Shown here: positions 8,994-17,712 of the stretch, one piece after another
Numbering within the stretch: the first letter of the stretch is position 1
How the letters are laid out: the number at the start of each line of letters is the position of its first letter
From: Bacillus sp. HSf4
GTDB lineage: Bacteria; Bacillota; Bacilli; Bacillales; Bacillaceae
NCBI RefSeq assembly: GCF_029537375.1
Contig: NZ_CP120679.1
Coordinates: 477,501 to 541,500, forward strand
Direction of reading: 5' to 3'
DNA: 64,000 nt
Notes under the pieces: generated by a model
What the model was told of the DNA's origin: nothing
The model's database searches: none
The model's input: the letters and a program-made list of their open reading frames with translations, nothing else
Translations under genes and position numbers: made by a program

Positions 8994-10442
8994 TTGAATC
9001 ATGAAAACAGAGAACAATATACACTGAAAAGGACGATGAAGTCACGGCACCTGTTTATGATCTCGCTTGGAGGCGTGATCGGGACGGGGTTTTTCCTGGG
9101 AACGGGCTATACCATCAATGAAGCGGGGCCGATCGGAGCAATCCTTTCCTACCTGGCCGGCGGAATGATCATGTATTTCACAATGCTCTGCCTTGGTGAA
9201 CTGGCAGTGGCCATGCCGGTCTCAGGCTCGTTTCAAACATATGCGACGAAGTTTATCGGACCCGCCACAGGATTTGCCGTTGGCTGGATCTACTGGCTCG
9301 GCTGGTCGGTCACCTGCGCATTGGAGTTTCTTTCGGCGGGACAGCTCATGAAAAGGTGGTTTCCTGATGTCGACGTCTGGGTCTGGTGTTTGATTTTCGG
9401 AGCGCTGCTTTTTTCGCTCAATGCGCTCTCTGCAAAGGCTTTTGGAGAATCCGAATTTTGGCTGTCCGGGATCAAGATCATCGTTATCCTTCTTTTCATC
9501 ATTCTCGGCGGCGGCGCCATGTTTGGCCTGATCGACATGGAAGGCGGACAGCCTGCGCCGTTTTTCTCCAATTTGATTGGGGATGGCATATTTCCGAACG
9601 GTTTCGGCGCCCTATTTATCACGATGATTACGGTCAACTTTGCTTTCCAGGGTACAGAGCTGATCGGAATCGCGGCGGGTGAAAGCGAAGACCCGGAAAA
9701 GACGGTGCCCCGCTCGATCAAACAGACGGTATGGCGGACACTGGTCTTTTTCGGTTTGTCTGTCTTTGTGCTTGCGGGTTTGATACCGTGGGAAAAAGCC
9801 GGTGTTGTTGAAAGTCCTTTTGTCGTTGTGTTTGAACAGATTGGCATTCCGTATGCAGCCGATTTGATGAACTTTGTCATTTTGATCGCTTTATTATCAG
9901 TGGCGAATTCGGGTTTGTACGCTTCGACACGGATGCTGTACTCCTTGGCGAACGAAGGAATGGCGGCTTCAGCTTTAAGGAAGGTCAATAAACGGGGCAT
10001 TCCGATGAACGCGCTGTTGATCACCCTCGGCTTCGCCGGGCTGTCGCTTATTTCAAGTGTCGTCGCCGCTGAAACGCTGTATATTTGGCTGCTGTCGCTC
10101 GCCGGATTAAGCGCGCAAGTCGGCTGGATCACGATTACCATTTCACAGCTGCTGTTTCGAAGACAATATATAAAAGAAGGCGGAAGGGTGGAGGATTTGA
10201 AATTTAAAACGCCTTTCTATCCCTTTTTGCCGTTGGCCGGCTTTATTTTAAACAGCGCGGTACTTGTGAGCCTGGCCTTTGATTCAGAGCAGCGAATGGC
10301 CTTGTATTGCGGTGCATTGTTTATGGCGGCCTGCTATGTTGTGTATCATTTCTTTGTGAAAAAACGACAGACAAAACAACAGCCGTTAGAAAGAACGGCG
10401 CAGCAAAATCGAATGAATGATGAGGTGGTTGTTGATGAATAA
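8994..10442 (+). CDS. rocE: Arginine/ornithine permease of the APC family
   Basis: Amino-acid/polyamine/organocation transporter, 482 aa, about 12 membrane helices, with the APC N-terminal signature HLFMISLGGVIGTGFFLGTG and GESEDPEKTVPRSIKQTVWR. It imports arginine and related amino acids for the Roc pathway. The start is TTG at 8994 (MNHENREQYTLKRTMKSR) behind GGAAGGGGTG; no earlier start is better. Its last 8 bases overlap the rocF start (ATGAATAA), so the two are translationally coupled. Confidence 0.95.
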   Translation: MNHENREQYTLKRTMKSRHLFMISLGGVIGTGFFLGTGYTINEAGPIGAILSYLAGGMIMYFTMLCLGELAVAMPVSGSFQTYATKFIGPATGFAVGWIYWLGWSVTCALEFLSAGQLMKRWFPDVDVWVWCLIFGALLFSLNALSAKAFGESEFWLSGIKIIVILLFIILGGGAMFGLIDMEGGQPAPFFSNLIGDGIFPNGFGALFITMITVNFAFQGTELIGIAAGESEDPEKTVPRSIKQTVWRTLVFFGLSVFVLAGLIPWEKAGVVESPFVVVFEQIGIPYAADLMNFVILIALLSVANSGLYASTRMLYSLANEGMAASALRKVNKRGIPMNALLITLGFAGLSLISSVVAAETLYIWLLSLAGLSAQVGWITITISQLLFRRQYIKEGGRVEDLKFKTPFYPFLPLAGFILNSAVLVSLAFDSEQRMALYCGALFMAACYVVYHFFVKKRQTKQQPLERTAQQNRMNDEVVVDE

Positions 10443-11328
10443 ACATGTTTCTCTGATTGGAATGCCGATGGATTTGGGACAGGCAAGGCGCGGCGTCGAT
10501 ATGGGGCCGAGCGCGATCCGCTACGCCCATCTCGTTGAGCGCGTGTCTGATTTAGGGTATGATATCAAGGATCTCGGCGATGTGCCGATCAACCGCGATC
10601 AGCCTAAGGGTGACAAAGGGCTGAAAAATTTAATTTCTGTGTTGGAAGGCAATCAGCAATTGGCCGGCATCGTCGACAATGTCGTCGAACAGGGCCGCTT
10701 TCCCCTCGTTCTCGGCGGAGACCACAGCATCGCCATCGGAACGCTCGCCGGCGTCGCCAAGCATTATAAACAGCTCGGTGTGATCTGGTATGACGCACAC
10801 GGAGATTTAAACACGCTGGAAACGTCGCCGTCAGGCAATATCCACGGGATGCCGCTGGCGGTGAGCCTTGGTGTGGGAGATGAAAAGCTTGTCAATCTGC
10901 ACGGGTATGCGCCGAAAATCAAGCCGGAACATGTCGTCATCATCGGCGCACGCTCACTTGATGAAGGAGAGCGGAAATATATCCGGGAAACGGGGATGAA
11001 AGTCTACACGATGCATGAAATTGACCGCATGGGGATGACGAAGGTCATTGAAGAAACGATCGAGTACCTGACGGCAAACTGTGACGGCATCCATTTAAGC
11101 CTTGACTTGGACGGCCTTGACCCAAGCGATGCTCCGGGAGTGGGCACACCTGTTGTCGGAGGCATCAGCTACAGGGAAAGCCATTTGGCGATGGAAATGC
11201 TTCATGATGCGGACATCATCACGTCGGCTGAGTTTGTCGAAGTCAATCCGATCTTGGATTATAAAAATCAAACCGGTGAAGCGGCCGTCGAATTGATCGA
11301 ATCGCTGCTGGGAAAAAAGCTGTTGTAA
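10435..11328 (+). CDS. rocF: Arginase
   Basis: Hydrolyses arginine to ornithine and urea using a binuclear manganese centre. Metal ligands are in GGDHS (His97), DAHGD (Asp120, His122, Asp124) and the later SLDLDGLDPSDAPG, all intact. 297 aa, normal. The ATG at 10435 (MNKHVSLIGMPMDLG) has GAGGTGG 8 nt upstream; the open frame extends to 10417 without support. Together with RocD and RocE this gives arginine uptake and conversion to glutamate semialdehyde; rocABC genes are not in the window. Confidence 0.95.
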   Translation: MNKHVSLIGMPMDLGQARRGVDMGPSAIRYAHLVERVSDLGYDIKDLGDVPINRDQPKGDKGLKNLISVLEGNQQLAGIVDNVVEQGRFPLVLGGDHSIAIGTLAGVAKHYKQLGVIWYDAHGDLNTLETSPSGNIHGMPLAVSLGVGDEKLVNLHGYAPKIKPEHVVIIGARSLDEGERKYIRETGMKVYTMHEIDRMGMTKVIEETIEYLTANCDGIHLSLDLDGLDPSDAPGVGTPVVGGISYRESHLAMEMLHDADIITSAEFVEVNPILDYKNQTGEAAVELIESLLGKKLL

Positions 11329-11345
11329 AAAATGCAAAAGGGAGG

Positions 11346-11373
11346 GCATCTATTCGGATGCGCTTCTTTTTTT
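11346..11373 (+). terminator. Terminator of the roc operon
   Basis: Stem GCATC/GATGC, extendable with mismatches, followed by GCTTCTTTTTTT. Confidence 0.6.
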
Positions 11374-11397
11374 AACTGCTTAACCCGCCCCGTAATA

Positions 11398-12270
11398 TCA
11401 AAACAAAGCCAAAAATTCCTTTACAGGCTTCGGCAGAAAGCTGTCGGCCCGCCAGACAACGGACGGCGTCAAAATAAACGGGTTGTCTTTAATCTCCAGC
11501 GTCTGAACGTGTTTGGCAAAATGCTCGGGAAGCATGGATAAAGGCAAAATCGTCGCTCCGAATCCCGACGTGACAAGGCTGAGCAGTGTCGTTGAATCAT
11601 GGCATTCGCAGACGACAGTCGGCTCTACACCGGATCTTTGAAAGGTTTGTACGACCTCATCATAAATCCCTTTGCCGTGCGTCGGTCTGAGTAAAATGAG
11701 CGGCAGGCCGGAAATGTCGTTCAGCTCGGCTTCCCTCGTTAGTCCGTACGATTGATTGACGGGGAGAACCAGCTTGCAGGGAATATCGGGGAGGCTTTTT
11801 GTTTCGATATTTTTGCTGTGAAAAGGCGTTGTCGTAATCGCCGCATCAATCTGCCGGCTTTCCAGCAGTTCTCTCAGGCGCATCGGTTCGCCCTCCCAAA
11901 TGTTAAACATTAAATGCGGATACATCTCTCTGATCTCTGAGACTTTGGACAAAAGGAGTGCCGCACAGTAAATTGTTGAGCCGACGGAAAGCGTTCCATT
12001 GACTTCTTCGTGCAACTCCCGCACCTCCAGGATGGAATCCTCAAGTTTATGCAAAATCTCCTTCGCCCGCTTTAGAAACACCTCTCCTTCATACGTCAGC
12101 GTCAAGCTCTTCTTTTTGTTGCGGTCAAACAACACAACCCCCAACTCCTCTTCCATTTGCTTGAGCTGTCTGCTTAAAGGCGGCTGTGCAATATGAAGCT
12201 TCTTTGCAGCCGTTGTGATTTTTCCTTCCTTGGCAATCGTGACAAAGTATTTTAATTGACGGATATCCAT
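11398..12270 (-). CDS. bsdA: LysR-type regulator of the phenolic acid decarboxylase operon
   Basis: LTTR of 290 aa. N-terminal winged helix-turn-helix MDIRQLKYFVTIAKEGKITTAAKKLHIAQPPLSRQLKQ (residues 1-38), followed by the two-lobed effector domain. It is divergent from bsdB, the usual arrangement for an LTTR and its target. In B. subtilis BsdA (YclA) activates bsdBCD in response to salicylate-type phenolic acids. The ATG at 12270 has GGGGAGG upstream. Confidence 0.9.
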   Translation of the reverse strand: MDIRQLKYFVTIAKEGKITTAAKKLHIAQPPLSRQLKQMEEELGVVLFDRNKKKSLTLTYEGEVFLKRAKEILHKLEDSILEVRELHEEVNGTLSVGSTIYCAALLLSKVSEIREMYPHLMFNIWEGEPMRLRELLESRQIDAAITTTPFHSKNIETKSLPDIPCKLVLPVNQSYGLTREAELNDISGLPLILLRPTHGKGIYDEVVQTFQRSGVEPTVVCECHDSTTLLSLVTSGFGATILPLSMLPEHFAKHVQTLEIKDNPFILTPSVVWRADSFLPKPVKEFLALF

Positions 12271-12288
12271 GACGGTCCTCCCCTTTAT

Positions 12289-12303
12289 ATACCTTAAAAG
12301 TAT
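12289..12303. promoter_or_regulatory. Candidate LysR-type operator between bsdA and bsdB
   Basis: ATACCTTAAAAGTAT is an interrupted palindrome containing the T-N11-A pattern of LysR regulators, located in the 124-bp divergent region 19 bp upstream of bsdA. No other equally good palindrome was seen there. Confidence 0.45.
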
Positions 12304-12394
12304 TATATGTAGATTTTATAGATATTTTCAATATGGAAAATAGAGGCGTATCATTTTAAATGAAGGCACCACAGAGGAAGAAAGGAGGATGCAT

Positions 12395-12964
12395 ATGAAG
12401 ATCATCGTCGGTATCACGGGCGCGACCGGCGCCATTTTTGGCGTGCGGATGCTGGAGTGGCTGAAAAAAGCCGACATCGAGACACATCTTGTCATCTCAC
12501 CATGGGCAGGGGCCACAATCCAGCATGAAACAGGATACACCATAAAAGATTTGGAAATGCTTGCGTCTTTTACATACTCGCATAAAGACCAGGCAGCCCG
12601 TATTTCAAGCGGTTCCTTTCAAACAGACGGTATGATAGTAGCGCCGTGCAGCATGAAAACATTGGCGGCGATCCGCACCGGTCTGGCGGATAATCTTCTG
12701 ACCCGTTCGGCGGACGTGATGCTGAAGGAACGGAAAAAGCTCATCCTTTTAACGAGGGAAACCCCGCTGAATCAAATTCACCTTGAAAACATGCTTGAAC
12801 TATCGCGAATCGGCGCGGTCATTCTTCCGCCCATGCCGGCTTTTTATAACCATCCCCAAAACTTGACCGAAATGGTCGACCATATCGTATTCCGGACGCT
12901 GGACCAATTTGGCATCCATCTGTCCGATGCGAAGCGCTGGGAAGGGATGAAACAGGCAAAATAA
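12395..12964 (+). CDS. bsdB: Flavin prenyltransferase (UbiX-like) of the phenolic acid decarboxylase
   Basis: UbiX/Pad1 family, about 189 aa, which makes the prenylated FMN cofactor used by the UbiD-type partner BsdC. Family features are the N-terminal flavin-binding GITGATGAIFGVRML, PCSMKTLAAI and KKLILLTRETPLNQIHLENM. The second ATG (12395) is preferred because AAAGGAGG runs straight into the first ATG (12389). First gene of bsdB-bsdC-bsdD-yclD, with 15-20 bp gaps throughout. Confidence 0.95.
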   Translation: MKIIVGITGATGAIFGVRMLEWLKKADIETHLVISPWAGATIQHETGYTIKDLEMLASFTYSHKDQAARISSGSFQTDGMIVAPCSMKTLAAIRTGLADNLLTRSADVMLKERKKLILLTRETPLNQIHLENMLELSRIGAVILPPMPAFYNHPQNLTEMVDHIVFRTLDQFGIHLSDAKRWEGMKQAK

Positions 12965-12979
12965 AAGGAGGACATCAAA

Positions 12980-14401
12980 ATGGCATTTCAAGACTTTAGG
13001 GACTTTTTAAACACATTGAAAAAAGAAGGGCAGCTTCTTGAAGTTCAGGAAGAGGTGAAGCCGGAACCCGATTTGGGAGCCGCTGCACGCGCCGCCAACA
13101 ACCTCGGAGACAAATCACCCGCTCTTTTATTCAACAACATTTACGGCTATAACAACGCGCAAATCGCGCTGAATGTCATCGGCTCCTGGCCGAACCACGC
13201 GTTAATGCTCGGCCTTCCGAAAGACACACCTGTCAAAGAACAATTTTTCGAATTTGCCCGCCGCTATGACCAGTTTCCTGTGAAGGTTCAACGCGAAGAA
13301 ACGGCGCCGTTTCATGAGAATGAAATCACGGAGGATATCAACCTGTTTGAGATCCTGCCGCTTTTCCGCATCAATCAGGGCGACGGCGGTTTTTATTTGG
13401 ACAAAGCTTGCGTCATTTCCAGAGATGTCGAGGATCCGGAACACTTCGGCAAGCAAAATGTCGGCATGTACAGACTGCAAGTAAAAGGAAAAGACCGTCT
13501 CGGCATTCAGCCCGTCCCGCAGCATGACATTGCGATCCACCTGCGTCAGGCGGAAGAACGCGGCGAAAACCTGCCGGTCACGATCGCGCTCGGCTGTGAA
13601 CCAGTCATTGCGACGGCGGCGTCCACACCGCTCTTATACGATCAATCAGAATACGAAATGGCAGGAGCCTTGCAAGGTGAACCTTATAAAATCGTTCAAT
13701 CAAAACTGTCCGACCTCGATATTCCATGGGGAGCGGAAGTGGTTCTCGAAGGTGAAATCCTGGCGGGTGAACGCGAGTATGAAGGTCCGTTCGGCGAATT
13801 TACGGGACACTATTCCGGCGGCCGCAGCATGCCGATCATCAAAATCAAACGCGTCTGCCATCGCAACAACCCGATTTTTGAACACCTTTATTTAGGCATG
13901 CCTTGGACAGAAGTCGACTACATGGTCGGCATTAATACATGTGTGCCGCTTTACCAGCAGCTAAAAGAGGCATATCCGAATGAAATTGTCGCGGTAAACG
14001 CGATGTATACGCACGGCTTGATCGCCATTGTATCAACGAAAAGCCGCTACGGCGGTTTCGCTAAAGCGGTCGGCATGCGCGCGCTGACGACCCCCCACGG
14101 CCTTGGCTACTGCAAAATGGTGATCGTTGTTGACGAAGACGTCGATCCGTTTAACCTCCCGCAAGTGATGTGGGCAATATCAACGAAAATGCATCCAAAA
14201 CACGATGCAGTCATCATCCCGGATTTATCTGTTCTGGCGCTTGATCCAGGTTCTGAACCAGCGGGTATCACCCACAAAATGATCTTGGACGCCACAACAC
14301 CTGTTGCACCGGAAACAAGAGGGCATTATTCGCAGCCGCTCGATTCCCCTGTTAACACGCAGGAATGGGAAAAGAAATTAATGGATTTATTAAATCGATA
14401 A
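12980..14401 (+). CDS. bsdC: Phenolic acid decarboxylase, UbiD-type catalytic subunit
   Basis: UbiD-family non-oxidative decarboxylase, 473 aa, acting on hydroxybenzoates such as vanillate and 4-hydroxybenzoate with prenylated FMN from BsdB. Conserved stretches include the REYEGPFGEFTGHYSGG region (about residues 257-271) with its catalytic Glu/Arg network and EHLYLGMPWTEVDY. ATG follows AAAAGGAGG. Full length for the family. Part of a detoxification operon controlled by the divergent LysR regulator. Confidence 0.95.
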   Translation: MAFQDFRDFLNTLKKEGQLLEVQEEVKPEPDLGAAARAANNLGDKSPALLFNNIYGYNNAQIALNVIGSWPNHALMLGLPKDTPVKEQFFEFARRYDQFPVKVQREETAPFHENEITEDINLFEILPLFRINQGDGGFYLDKACVISRDVEDPEHFGKQNVGMYRLQVKGKDRLGIQPVPQHDIAIHLRQAEERGENLPVTIALGCEPVIATAASTPLLYDQSEYEMAGALQGEPYKIVQSKLSDLDIPWGAEVVLEGEILAGEREYEGPFGEFTGHYSGGRSMPIIKIKRVCHRNNPIFEHLYLGMPWTEVDYMVGINTCVPLYQQLKEAYPNEIVAVNAMYTHGLIAIVSTKSRYGGFAKAVGMRALTTPHGLGYCKMVIVVDEDVDPFNLPQVMWAISTKMHPKHDAVIIPDLSVLALDPGSEPAGITHKMILDATTPVAPETRGHYSQPLDSPVNTQEWEKKLMDLLNR

Positions 14402-14420
14402 GATAGGAGAGTGTTTCTAT

Positions 14421-14648
14421 ATGCATACATGTCCGCGCTGCAATTTAAAAAAAGCGGAAACCGTCAGCAAGTCTCCCGTCGAAGGAGCATGGGAAGTTTA
14501 TCAATGCCAGCATTGTTTTTTCACATGGAGATCGTCAGAACCCGAAACGATCACCAATCCTGAAAAATACAATCCGGCCTTTAAAATCGACCCTTCTGAA
14601 GTCGAAACAGCCGTACACGTGCCGGCGATTCCAGACCGGAAAATCTAA
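14421..14648 (+). CDS. bsdD: Phenolic acid decarboxylase small subunit
   Basis: A 75-residue protein with two Cys pairs (CPRC near the N-terminus and CQHC about residue 29), suggesting a zinc-ribbon-like fold. It is the conserved small D subunit found after ubiX/ubiD-type genes in hydroxyarylic acid decarboxylase operons; its precise role is unclear. ATG behind ATAGGAGAG. Located 19 bp after bsdC. Confidence 0.9.
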   Translation: MHTCPRCNLKKAETVSKSPVEGAWEVYQCQHCFFTWRSSEPETITNPEKYNPAFKIDPSEVETAVHVPAIPDRKI

Positions 14649-14665
14649 AGGGGGACACCCGCGGC

Positions 14666-15121
14666 ATGGCTCAAATATCACAGGAACTCTTTCAGCTCTT
14701 AAACGGAGAGAAACTCGCCGGAAAGCGGCACGAGGCGATGATGCTTCAGACTGTCACAGAAGACGGCTGGCCGCATACGGCAATGATCAGCGCCGGGGAA
14801 ATCCTCGCCCTGAACGATACCGAAATCCGCCTTGCCCTCTGGCAAGGGACAACCACAACGGCCAACATCATCCGCACGGGCCGGGCGCTCTTCGTCGCAT
14901 GCTGGCAAGGAAAAGCCCATTATATGCGGCTGTCTTTAACAAAACTGCCCGAATTAAAAGACGCCAAGCACCCGAGAACACGCTTTGCCGGCACCGTCGA
15001 AGCGGCCCGGGAAGACATTGCTAAATATGCTGATATCATCTCCGGCGTCCAGATAAAGCTTAAGGATGAAGAGGCGGTTTTACGGCGATGGGAAGAGACA
15101 ATAGAGGAATTAAGGAAATGA
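14666..15121 (+). CDS. yclD: Pyridoxamine 5'-phosphate oxidase-like flavin-binding protein
   Basis: A 151-residue cytoplasmic protein of the PNPOx-like split-barrel superfamily, matching YclD, which follows bsdD in B. subtilis. Visible features are a strand-rich core (AMISAGEILALNDTEIRLALWQG) and no signal peptide. The substrate is not known; context suggests a minor role in aromatic-acid metabolism or flavin handling. Preceded by AAAGGGGGA. Last gene before a strong terminator. Confidence 0.8.
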   Translation: MAQISQELFQLLNGEKLAGKRHEAMMLQTVTEDGWPHTAMISAGEILALNDTEIRLALWQGTTTTANIIRTGRALFVACWQGKAHYMRLSLTKLPELKDAKHPRTRFAGTVEAAREDIAKYADIISGVQIKLKDEEAVLRRWEETIEELRK

Positions 15122-15124
15122 AGA

Positions 15125-15152
15125 AAAGGACCATGGTTCGCCATGGTCCTTT
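15125..15152. terminator. Bidirectional terminator with UUCG tetraloop
   Basis: Perfect 12-bp stem AAAGGACCATGG/CCATGGTCCTTT closed by TTCG, between the convergent bsd operon and the LXG-associated operon; T-rich on the plus side (TTTCAATTATTTTT). Confidence 0.8.
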
Positions 15153-15155
15153 CAA

Positions 15156-15602
15156 TTATTTTTGCAGCATTTTATTCGTCACTTTGTAAGCCAAGATACA
15201 GGAAATGGTGATGAATGCGATTGCGATCAAAACGATCACGAGCTTTTCAGTAACGGTGTACAACGGCATGGGAAGGACAGCCGCACAGACGGCAAACAGG
15301 CTGCCGAAATAAATAAACAGGATCAGCGGCTTTTTGTACTTTTTCCAAATGACTTGGTTGATCCCATTTCTTTCGGGATCTGCCGGATGTTTGCGATCCT
15401 CATCTTTCATCAGCTTATTTAGCAGCACATAAATGAGAAATGCGAGTAAAGTGGCCGAGAAAATATTAAAGCAGAGCATAAACAGCTTTTCCCCCAAGCC
15501 CATCTCCGGATTCACAGCCATGCTGAGGACGGAGCCGCATACGAAAAACAAGTAGACGATCAAGATGGCTTTGTTTCTTGGTTTTTGTAAAAACTTGGAC
15601 AT
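15156..15602 (-). CDS. Four-helix membrane protein, last gene of the LXG array
   Basis: 148 residues with four hydrophobic segments (about 12-31, 40-62, 93-113, 118-140) and no catalytic motif. Clear paralogue of the 145-aa protein at 16220-16657: both share the order helix, GLGEKL/NWKEKI, LLAFLIYVLLNK/FVAFILYVLLHK, then WKKYKKPL/WKKYRKPF followed by two more helices. Preceded by GGAGAAA. Placed at the 3' end of the LXG operon, where immunity genes sit. Role inferred as membrane immunity or accessory; no named family recognised. Confidence 0.65.
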   Translation of the reverse strand: MSKFLQKPRNKAILIVYLFFVCGSVLSMAVNPEMGLGEKLFMLCFNIFSATLLAFLIYVLLNKLMKDEDRKHPADPERNGINQVIWKKYKKPLILFIYFGSLFAVCAAVLPMPLYTVTEKLVIVLIAIAFITISCILAYKVTNKMLQK

Positions 15603-15666
15603 TTAGATTTCTCCAATCGTGAATGATTTAAACGCTGAAAATGACATGCAGCAGAAAAGAAAACAT

Positions 15667-15965
15667 TCAAAAGATGATGATGCTTAAAATGCCTCTGCCC
15701 GCAAGATAAAGGGCGAAATCCAGTTTTCTCAGGAACCAGTTGTATCTTAATAGGCGTTTGTAAACAAAGTAACCGGTGCCGACAAGAAGGATGACGAATG
15801 AATTGTGATTTTATGGGAATCAGGTTTTAAAAAGATCATTTTTTCATATTCAATGATCATGTGACTCGCTATGATTAAAAAACACAAACTATAAGCGAAA
15901 TGAGCGGTCAACATACCGGCGATGAAATATTCGGTATATTCAACAAAAGTTTCAGGTGACATCAT
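15667..15965 (-). pseudogene. Frameshifted small membrane protein
   Basis: The frame from ATG 15965 runs MMSPETFVEYTEYFIAGM through LKPDSHK near 15807 and then turns into a non-membrane tail ending at 15747. A one-base shift there opens a sensible continuation (HNSFVILLVGTGYFVYKRL, then RKLDFALYLAGRGILS) to a TGA at 15667. The rejoined protein would have about 98 residues and three membrane helices. Either the gene is broken or one base is wrong in the sequence. It lies inside the array of LXG-linked membrane genes. Confidence 0.6.
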
Positions 15966-15998
15966 AACTCCTTTATGAATTGCGGACTCCGGATTTTT

Positions 15999-16202
15999 TT
16001 AACAAAATTTTTTTCTGATAAAATAAAGAATGAATGGCGGAATGAAAAAAACAACAGAAATTGCTGCAATGGCAGCGGGTATTTCCGAAAATGCTTCTTT
16101 CGTTATTAAAAGCCATAACGTCATGATTGTTAAGAAGATCCCGAAAGACGGAAAGAGTATAATAGCCACTAACATACTTTTATTTGCAACTTCTTTTACC
16201 AT
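15999..16202 (-). CDS. Small two-helix membrane protein (67 aa)
   Basis: 67 residues with two membrane helices (about 10-33 and 42-62) joined by KEAFSEIPAAI. Paralogue of the 83-aa protein at 17395-17646: both contain ILFP-hydrophobic-IMT-W followed by SEIP and end in Y-IRKK/YIYRKK. ATG with AGGAGGG 8 nt upstream, so it is translated. No function known; the duplicated pair belongs to the LXG-linked membrane gene array. Confidence 0.65.
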   Translation of the reverse strand: MVKEVANKSMLVAIILFPSFGIFLTIMTLWLLITKEAFSEIPAAIAAISVVFFIPPFILYFIRKKFC

Positions 16203-16219
16203 CTAAAAAACCCTCCTGT

Positions 16220-16657
16220 TCATTCTTCCGCAGGAATTCTGTCCACACAAGACTCGTCCAGCATTTGATTCGCCGCTTGATAAGCCGCAAAAAAGCCGGC
16301 CGATATTACCGCAACCAAAATCGCGAACACGCCGGATTTCCATGCAAAAGAGAGTCCGGTCATGGAAAATACGGATGTTCCCGCAATCAGGACGGCGAAA
16401 TAGTAAGAGAGCGTGAACGGCTTTCTGTATTTCTTCCAAAAGATTTTCGCGACGATGTTGCATCTAGGCTCGCGTTGATTTTTCTTATGTAACAACACAT
16501 AAAGGATAAATGCGACAAAAGATACTGAAACGAACATAAAGCCGGTGACAGCAATCTTTTCTTTCCAGTTCATTGAAGGTCTGACAAGGCCGGTCAAAAG
16601 AATGATTGTTGCATGAAGAGAATAGATTGAGAGAATGATTTTATTTCTGCCTTGCAA
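16220..16657 (-). CDS. Four-helix membrane protein, paralogue of the 15156-15602 gene
   Basis: 145 residues, four hydrophobic segments, with the central FWKKYRKPFTLSYYF motif shared with the 148-aa paralogue. Translation starts at TTG 16657 behind AAGGAGCGG and overlaps the end of the previous gene by 17 bp, so it is coupled to the six-helix protein upstream. Together they form a repeated cassette after the LXG toxin. Candidate immunity or immunity-accessory protein by position only. Confidence 0.65.
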   Translation of the reverse strand: MQGRNKIILSIYSLHATIILLTGLVRPSMNWKEKIAVTGFMFVSVSFVAFILYVLLHKKNQREPRCNIVAKIFWKKYRKPFTLSYYFAVLIAGTSVFSMTGLSFAWKSGVFAILVAVISAGFFAAYQAANQMLDESCVDRIPAEE

Positions 16658-17390
16658 AAATGACCGCTCCTTTTTTCGTCAAAAGCCTGATGTGCCGTCT
16701 GATGTCTTGATTCGCTTTGATAAAGAAGTATTTGTGGATGAATTTGACCCCCATCATCGAAAATAAACAAGCCATAAGCAGATAGACGGTACTCATCAAC
16801 AAATAGACGGCAGACTCGGAAACACGCCAAACGGCATGACTGATCATAAAACCGGATGCCGGAACGGACGCCAGGAACATCCCCGTCCAAGCTGCCGCCT
16901 GTCTGTTGCATCGTTTACGATCAGAGAATACAACCAAGTAGTAGCGGATGACAAGGAAGATGACGGCGGCATATATGAACAGAGACAAAATGACCAGCGG
17001 CAAATGAAAACCGATGGCAGCAAACATCATCTTTTGCGAGACGATTAACTGGCAATATGATATGCCGCTGAAAGAAACGCCCATAAAGAGAACATACCGA
17101 AGGTGATGATGATATCCGGTCATGCTTTTGGCATTCATGATGATCAGCCATATATTGATCAGGATGACGACAGGTATGGCGGCGAGAGTGAAAAACTGGA
17201 CTTCGTCCGCCAGTAAAGGGAATATGCATAACACATCCAGCATCAACACGATAAAACAGGCCATTCCCCATTTTGTTTCCAGGCTGATGGAAGCCGTCAA
17301 ATGAGATTGAATATGATAAGGTAAATCTTTGTATGTAGGCGTTTCTTTTAATCTAGGTAAAACTGTTGTTCCTCCGCTGTTATGTTTCAT
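16641..17390 (-). CDS. Six-helix membrane protein, putative LXG immunity paralogue 3
   Basis: 249 residues. The soluble N-terminus (LPRLKETPTYKDLPYHIQSHLTAS) and the C-terminal MMGVKFIHKYFFIKANQDI are shared with the proteins at 17713-18477 and 18886-19590, showing three tandem paralogues. About six hydrophobic segments lie between. ATG 17390 has GAGGG 8 nt upstream. Because the toxin of this operon has a membrane-type C-terminus, a polytopic membrane protein is the expected kind of immunity factor; this copy may protect against a different toxin variant. Function is inference. Confidence 0.65.
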   Translation of the reverse strand: MKHNSGGTTVLPRLKETPTYKDLPYHIQSHLTASISLETKWGMACFIVLMLDVLCIFPLLADEVQFFTLAAIPVVILINIWLIIMNAKSMTGYHHHLRYVLFMGVSFSGISYCQLIVSQKMMFAAIGFHLPLVILSLFIYAAVIFLVIRYYLVVFSDRKRCNRQAAAWTGMFLASVPASGFMISHAVWRVSESAVYLLMSTVYLLMACLFSMMGVKFIHKYFFIKANQDIRRHIRLLTKKGAVIFARQK

Positions 17391-17394
17391 CGTT

Positions 17395-17646
17395 TTATCC
17401 CTCTGAACGATTCCGCGTGCATTTTTTCAGCCAGACTTTTTTTCTGTAAATATATAGTAGGAGTGGAAGAGCGAAAAAAAATATGCTGACAACGGTAATA
17501 ACCAAGGGAATTTCTGAAGGAGCTTGTTCTCCTAACGCCCATATTGTCATGATGACAAAAAAGATACCAACTACAGGGAATAAAATCATGAAGATGATCA
17601 TCGCTTCATTTATTTTTTTGTACAGAACATTTTTTTCGTGTTTCAT
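17395..17646 (-). CDS. Small two-helix membrane protein (83 aa)
   Basis: Two membrane helices (about 15-38 and 47-67), the pattern FPVVGIFFVIMTIWALGE then SEIPLVITVVSIFFF, and a basic C-terminal tail. Paralogue of the 67-aa gene at 15999-16202. The ATG at 17646 has AAGGAG 7 nt upstream; a TTG one codon earlier is less likely. It ends 5 bp before the next gene, so it is in the same transcript. Function unknown. Confidence 0.65.
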   Translation of the reverse strand: MKHEKNVLYKKINEAMIIFMILFPVVGIFFVIMTIWALGEQAPSEIPLVITVVSIFFFALPLLLYIYRKKVWLKKCTRNRSEG

Positions 17647-17712
17647 CAAAAAGCTCCTTTTTCTTGGTCAAACGATACTTATCTCTGAAAAAGCAAAGGA
17701 AAACAATTGTGG

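Noticed and set aside
9290..10141. 283-codon frame opposite rocE
   Set aside because: Antisense shadow; low-complexity composition and no start signals.
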